From Desulfocarbo sp964620595 (lineage in GTDB: Bacteria; Desulfobacterota; Desulfarculia; Desulfarculales; Desulfarculaceae): a stretch of 37,110 nt of DNA. Location: positions 1 to 37,110 of the forward strand of contig CAZUHP010000035.1 of the NCBI GenBank assembly GCA_964620595.1, read 5' to 3'. Made by a program: the position numbers and the translations under genes. The notes beneath the pieces were generated by a model. That model had not been told where the DNA came from. It was given only the letters and a program-made list of their open reading frames with translations, and searched no databases. Of this stretch, positions 33,790 through 37,110 are shown piece by piece. Positions within the stretch are counted from its first letter, which is position 1. Every line of letters begins with the position of its first letter.

Positions 33790-35562
33790 CTATAGCTTGA
33801 TGATGGGCTGGATGCGGGTGCACTCGATGCCCAGGCGCCGGCAGGTCTCGAACACGTCCTCGAAGCCTTCCGGCGGCGCGGAGAGGATGGAGATGAACAC
33901 CCGCTGGGCCCCGTGCTTGCGGATGAGCCGCTCCAGTTCCCGGCGGCTGCCCAGCACCTTTATGCCGTGGATCACCTGGCCCAGCTTGTGGGGGTCGTCG
34001 TCGATGAACCCCACCGGCAGGTAGGGATAGGAAGGGTTGTTCCTGAGTTCGCGCAAGAGCAGCTCGCCCCCGTCTCCCGCGCCCACGATCAGGACCGGCA
34101 TGCCCTGGTGGCCGCGCACCTTTTCCCGGAACACCCGGATCAGGGAGCGCGAGCCAGCCAGGAACAGGTAGGCCAGGAAGAAGTCGATTATCATAACCGC
34201 CCGGGAGTACTCGGCAAAGCGGTACAGGATCACCAGGAGCAGCACCAGGACCAAAGAGCCGGCCAGGCAGGCCTTGACCAGTTGCAGGTAGTCGTGCACC
34301 GAGATGTAGCGCCACTGGCCGCGGTAGGTGCCAAAGAACCACAGGGAGGCCAGCTTCACCGCCAGCAAAAGGGGCAGGGACTGGGCGATCAGGTGCTCCT
34401 GCCAGGGGTTCAACCCGCCCTCGAAGCGCAGGAGCCAGGCCGCCACGTAGGCGGCGGCCAAGAGCGCGGTGTCCACCGCGATCTGGAGTATCTGCTTCTT
34501 GTACATCACCAGCCCGGCCAGCACCGGCAGCCGCCAGCGCCGCTGGCGGACCTGGCCGTCGTAGACCTCCACCTCGCCCAGGTACAGGCCGAAGAAGACC
34601 AGCCCCACCACGATCAGGGCCACCACCACCATGGCGGTGAGGGGGGAGGCGTAGCGCACCAGGACCAGGGAGCCCAGGCCGCCCAGCAGGCTGATGCCCA
34701 AGAGCAGGAGCACCGCCTTGCGCTCGCTGAGCCCCAAGAAGACCAGGCGGTGGCTGGAGTGGTCCCGCCCGCCCTGGGCGATGGAGCGGCCGTGGCTGGT
34801 GCGCTGGAAGGTGACCAGGGTGGTGTCGAAGATGGGCACCACCAGGGCGCCGAGGGGAATCAGCACCGACAGGGCCAGGGAGGAGGCGCCGGCAGTGGTG
34901 TTGGCCGAGAGGATGGTGACCCCGGCCAGGGTGAAGCCCAAGAACAGGGAGCCGCAGTCGCCCATGAAAATCTTGGCCGGGTTGAAGTTGTAGAACAAAA
35001 AACCCAGGGCGGCGCCGGCCAGCATGGCGGCCAGATGCCCCACCTGGGGGAAGTGGTTCACTATCGAGCCCACCGCCAGGCAGGCGCCGGCCACGAACAC
35101 CACCCCCGAGCTGAGCCCGTCCATGTTGTCCAGGATGTTGACCGCGTTGGTCACCGCCACCAGCCAGAACACGGCCAGGGGCACCGCCAGCCAGGCCCAG
35201 GGGATGACCTCGCGCTCCAGGTCCACCCCCATGCTCACGGCGGCGATGGCTATGATGAGCTGGGCCAGGAACTTGACCTGGGGCTTCATCTCCCAGATGT
35301 CGTCAACCAGCCCCACCAGGAACATGGCCCCGCCGCCGGCGGCCAGCACCCAGTGGTTGGGGGGGTGGGGGCCGGTGAGCAGGAAGCTGACCCCAAAGGC
35401 GACGAAGATGGCCACCCCGCCGTAGATGGCGGTGGGTTTCTTGTGCCAACGGTCCTGGCGCGGGGCCACCACCCAGCCCTTTTTGCGGGCCAGCCAGACG
35501 ATCAAGGGCGTGACCAGGGCCGCCGTGGCCAGAGCCAGGATGAAGGGATAAATGAGGTGCAT
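33790..35562 (-). CDS. WecA-like sugar-phosphate transferase fused to FlaA1/CapD N-terminal region
   Basis: A 590-residue membrane protein with two parts. Residues 1-325 are a WecA/MraY-type polyprenyl-phosphate sugar-1-phosphate transferase: VAPRQDRWHKKPTAIYGGVAIF, GLVDDIWEMKPQVKF, NAVNILDNMDGLSSGV, FNPAKIFMGDCGSLFLGF and the HxSHRL loop RDHSSHRL. From about 355 (MYKKQILQIAVDTALLAAAYVAAWLLRFEGG) it matches the four-helix N-terminus and CoA-binding-like Rossmann domain (VLIVGAGDGGELLLREL) of WbpM/CapD/FlaA1 but stops before their epimerase domain. It should start surface-glycan synthesis on lipid carrier. The ATG at 35562 has AAAAGGG upstream. Confidence 0.88.
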   Translation of the reverse strand: MHLIYPFILALATAALVTPLIVWLARKKGWVVAPRQDRWHKKPTAIYGGVAIFVAFGVSFLLTGPHPPNHWVLAAGGGAMFLVGLVDDIWEMKPQVKFLAQLIIAIAAVSMGVDLEREVIPWAWLAVPLAVFWLVAVTNAVNILDNMDGLSSGVVFVAGACLAVGSIVNHFPQVGHLAAMLAGAALGFLFYNFNPAKIFMGDCGSLFLGFTLAGVTILSANTTAGASSLALSVLIPLGALVVPIFDTTLVTFQRTSHGRSIAQGGRDHSSHRLVFLGLSERKAVLLLLGISLLGGLGSLVLVRYASPLTAMVVVALIVVGLVFFGLYLGEVEVYDGQVRQRRWRLPVLAGLVMYKKQILQIAVDTALLAAAYVAAWLLRFEGGLNPWQEHLIAQSLPLLLAVKLASLWFFGTYRGQWRYISVHDYLQLVKACLAGSLVLVLLLVILYRFAEYSRAVMIIDFFLAYLFLAGSRSLIRVFREKVRGHQGMPVLIVGAGDGGELLLRELRNNPSYPYLPVGFIDDDPHKLGQVIHGIKVLGSRRELERLIRKHGAQRVFISILSAPPEGFEDVFETCRRLGIECTRIQPIIKL

Positions 35563-35585
35563 AAGGCCCTTTTTTCAGGAAACCA

Positions 35586-36572
<987 letters not shown>

Positions 36573-36657
36573 GGGTTGTGATTCCTCGCTAAAGGGCCCG
36601 CAAAGCACGCCTGCTAAGTACCAGTTGGGCCGGTAGAAGTCAATGACCGCCCGCGGT

Positions 36658-36864
36658 TCAGGGCAGGCTCCAGGGAGGGCTGCCCGGGGGGTTGTTCTCC
36701 ATCTTGGAGCCCAGCTCCGCCCCGCACACCTGGCAGTAGTAGGCGTACTTCTCGCCGCTGGGCAGCACCAAAAGGAGCTTCAGGCGCACCGGCTGGGCCT
36801 GGTTGCACTGGGGGCAGAACAGGCTCTGGGCCTCCAGGCCGCCAAAGCTGTCTCCCGCGCTCAT
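36658..36864 (-). CDS. Small zinc-ribbon protein
   Basis: A 68-residue protein with one zinc-ribbon: FCPQCNQAQPVRL and YYCQVCGAELG give two CxxC pairs about 24 residues apart. The remainder is polar and Pro-rich at the C-terminus. No function is assigned. It is the first gene after a good promoter and precedes the sugar epimerase by 85 bases on the same strand, though nothing links it to glycan synthesis. The ATG at 36864 has GGGGA five bases and GGAGGTGA further upstream. Confidence 0.75.
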   Translation of the reverse strand: MSAGDSFGGLEAQSLFCPQCNQAQPVRLKLLLVLPSGEKYAYYCQVCGAELGSKMENNPPGSPPWSLP

Positions 36865-36921
36865 GGCCGTCCCCTCACCTCCCGCCCCTTCCCCAAAGGG
36901 GCGATTCGTTTCCTGGCTACA

Positions 36922-36950
36922 TATTTACAATCCCGGCGGGCACCGGTCAA
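36922..36950 (-). promoter_or_regulatory. Promoter of the zinc-ribbon/glycan operon
   Basis: On the minus strand TTGACC (36945-36950) and TAAATA (36922-36927) are spaced 17. The predicted leader carries a 7-bp hairpin GCCCCTT/AAGGGGC (36884-36902) just before the ribosome-binding site. A 9-mer TACATATTT occurs at 36918 and again at 36989, 71 bp apart. Nothing else is seen to the right edge of the window. Confidence 0.65.
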
Positions 36951-37110
36951 TCTCGCATCCTCTTGCCGACCGGACTTGCCAAAACACTTACATATTTGTC
37001 ATTATTGGGCTGGCCTGTCCCTTTCCTGCCCCGCCGAGCCGCACTGCCAAGCCGGCGGCGGGCGCCAAACCCTCTCCTTGCCCGCAAGAGGTGCCCATGC
37101 CGACCCCCCC

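Overview
The window is GC-rich DNA with very few AT-rich islands, and most of those sit in promoters. A complete dissimilatory-type ATP sulfurylase, paired MinD-like ATPases with inserted ferredoxin domains, NifX/orange-protein-like and DUF134/DUF5320 genes, a TRAP transporter and several two-component/NtrC systems together suggest an anaerobic, probably sulfate-reducing Desulfobacterota member; Desulfarculales-like is a guess from gene content. One 100-base run of N (33611-33710) is an assembly gap, so the window is a scaffold.

Layout. 1-2652: a receiver-TPR protein running off the left edge, coupled to a GAF histidine kinase. 2759-3999: a NYN-domain protein and a MocA-like nucleotidyltransferase. 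4130-8116: universal stress protein, TRAP DctP-DctQ-DctM and a small membrane protein, all on the minus strand, with a 12-bp hairpin between dctP and dctQ. 8627-12744: a compact five-gene minus-strand operon (crotonase, nitroreductase, zinc dehydrogenase, PHP phosphoesterase, RNase Z-like MBL hydrolase). 12924-13733: a Nudix hydrolase on the plus strand. 13988-18457: a module made of a Cys-rich GcvH-like protein behind a good sigma-54 promoter, and convergent to it an operon of Rossmann-PAS histidine kinase, NtrC-type activator and archaemetzincin. 18775-24705: a ten-gene minus-strand cluster of metal/Fe-S type proteins (receiver-like, DUF364, IscU-like, NifX-like, two ferredoxin-MinD ATPases, a DUF134-NifX fusion, two DUF5320-type proteins, a second DUF134). 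24903-30115: proteostasis island (lon, hsp20, divergent dnaK). 30195-30743: GAF protein with a long leader. 31602-32819: sat. 32997-33610: SprA-related protein cut by the gap. 33790-36864: surface-polysaccharide genes (WecA/FlaA1 fusion, NAD-dependent sugar epimerase/dehydratase) and a zinc-ribbon protein.

How parts work together. The 18.8-24.7 kb cluster resembles in content the orange-protein (ORP) loci of sulfate reducers, where NifX-family proteins and ferredoxin-MinD ATPases form a complex. Here the probable controllers are two DUF134 proteins. Each has its own palindromic operator, present twice and flanking a core promoter with about 50 bp between centres. One DUF134 is fused in frame to a NifX domain across an A AAA AAG heptamer, with a strong internal ribosome-binding site just after it, so one ORF may yield three products. 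The 13.7-18.5 kb module looks like a self-contained sigma-54 circuit: the kinase and NtrC activator are encoded next to a promoter matching the -24/-12 consensus, with three phased upstream repeats. The dnaK ribosome-binding site is wholly contained in one arm of a perfect 13-bp inverted repeat, a strong candidate for translational (possibly thermal) control.
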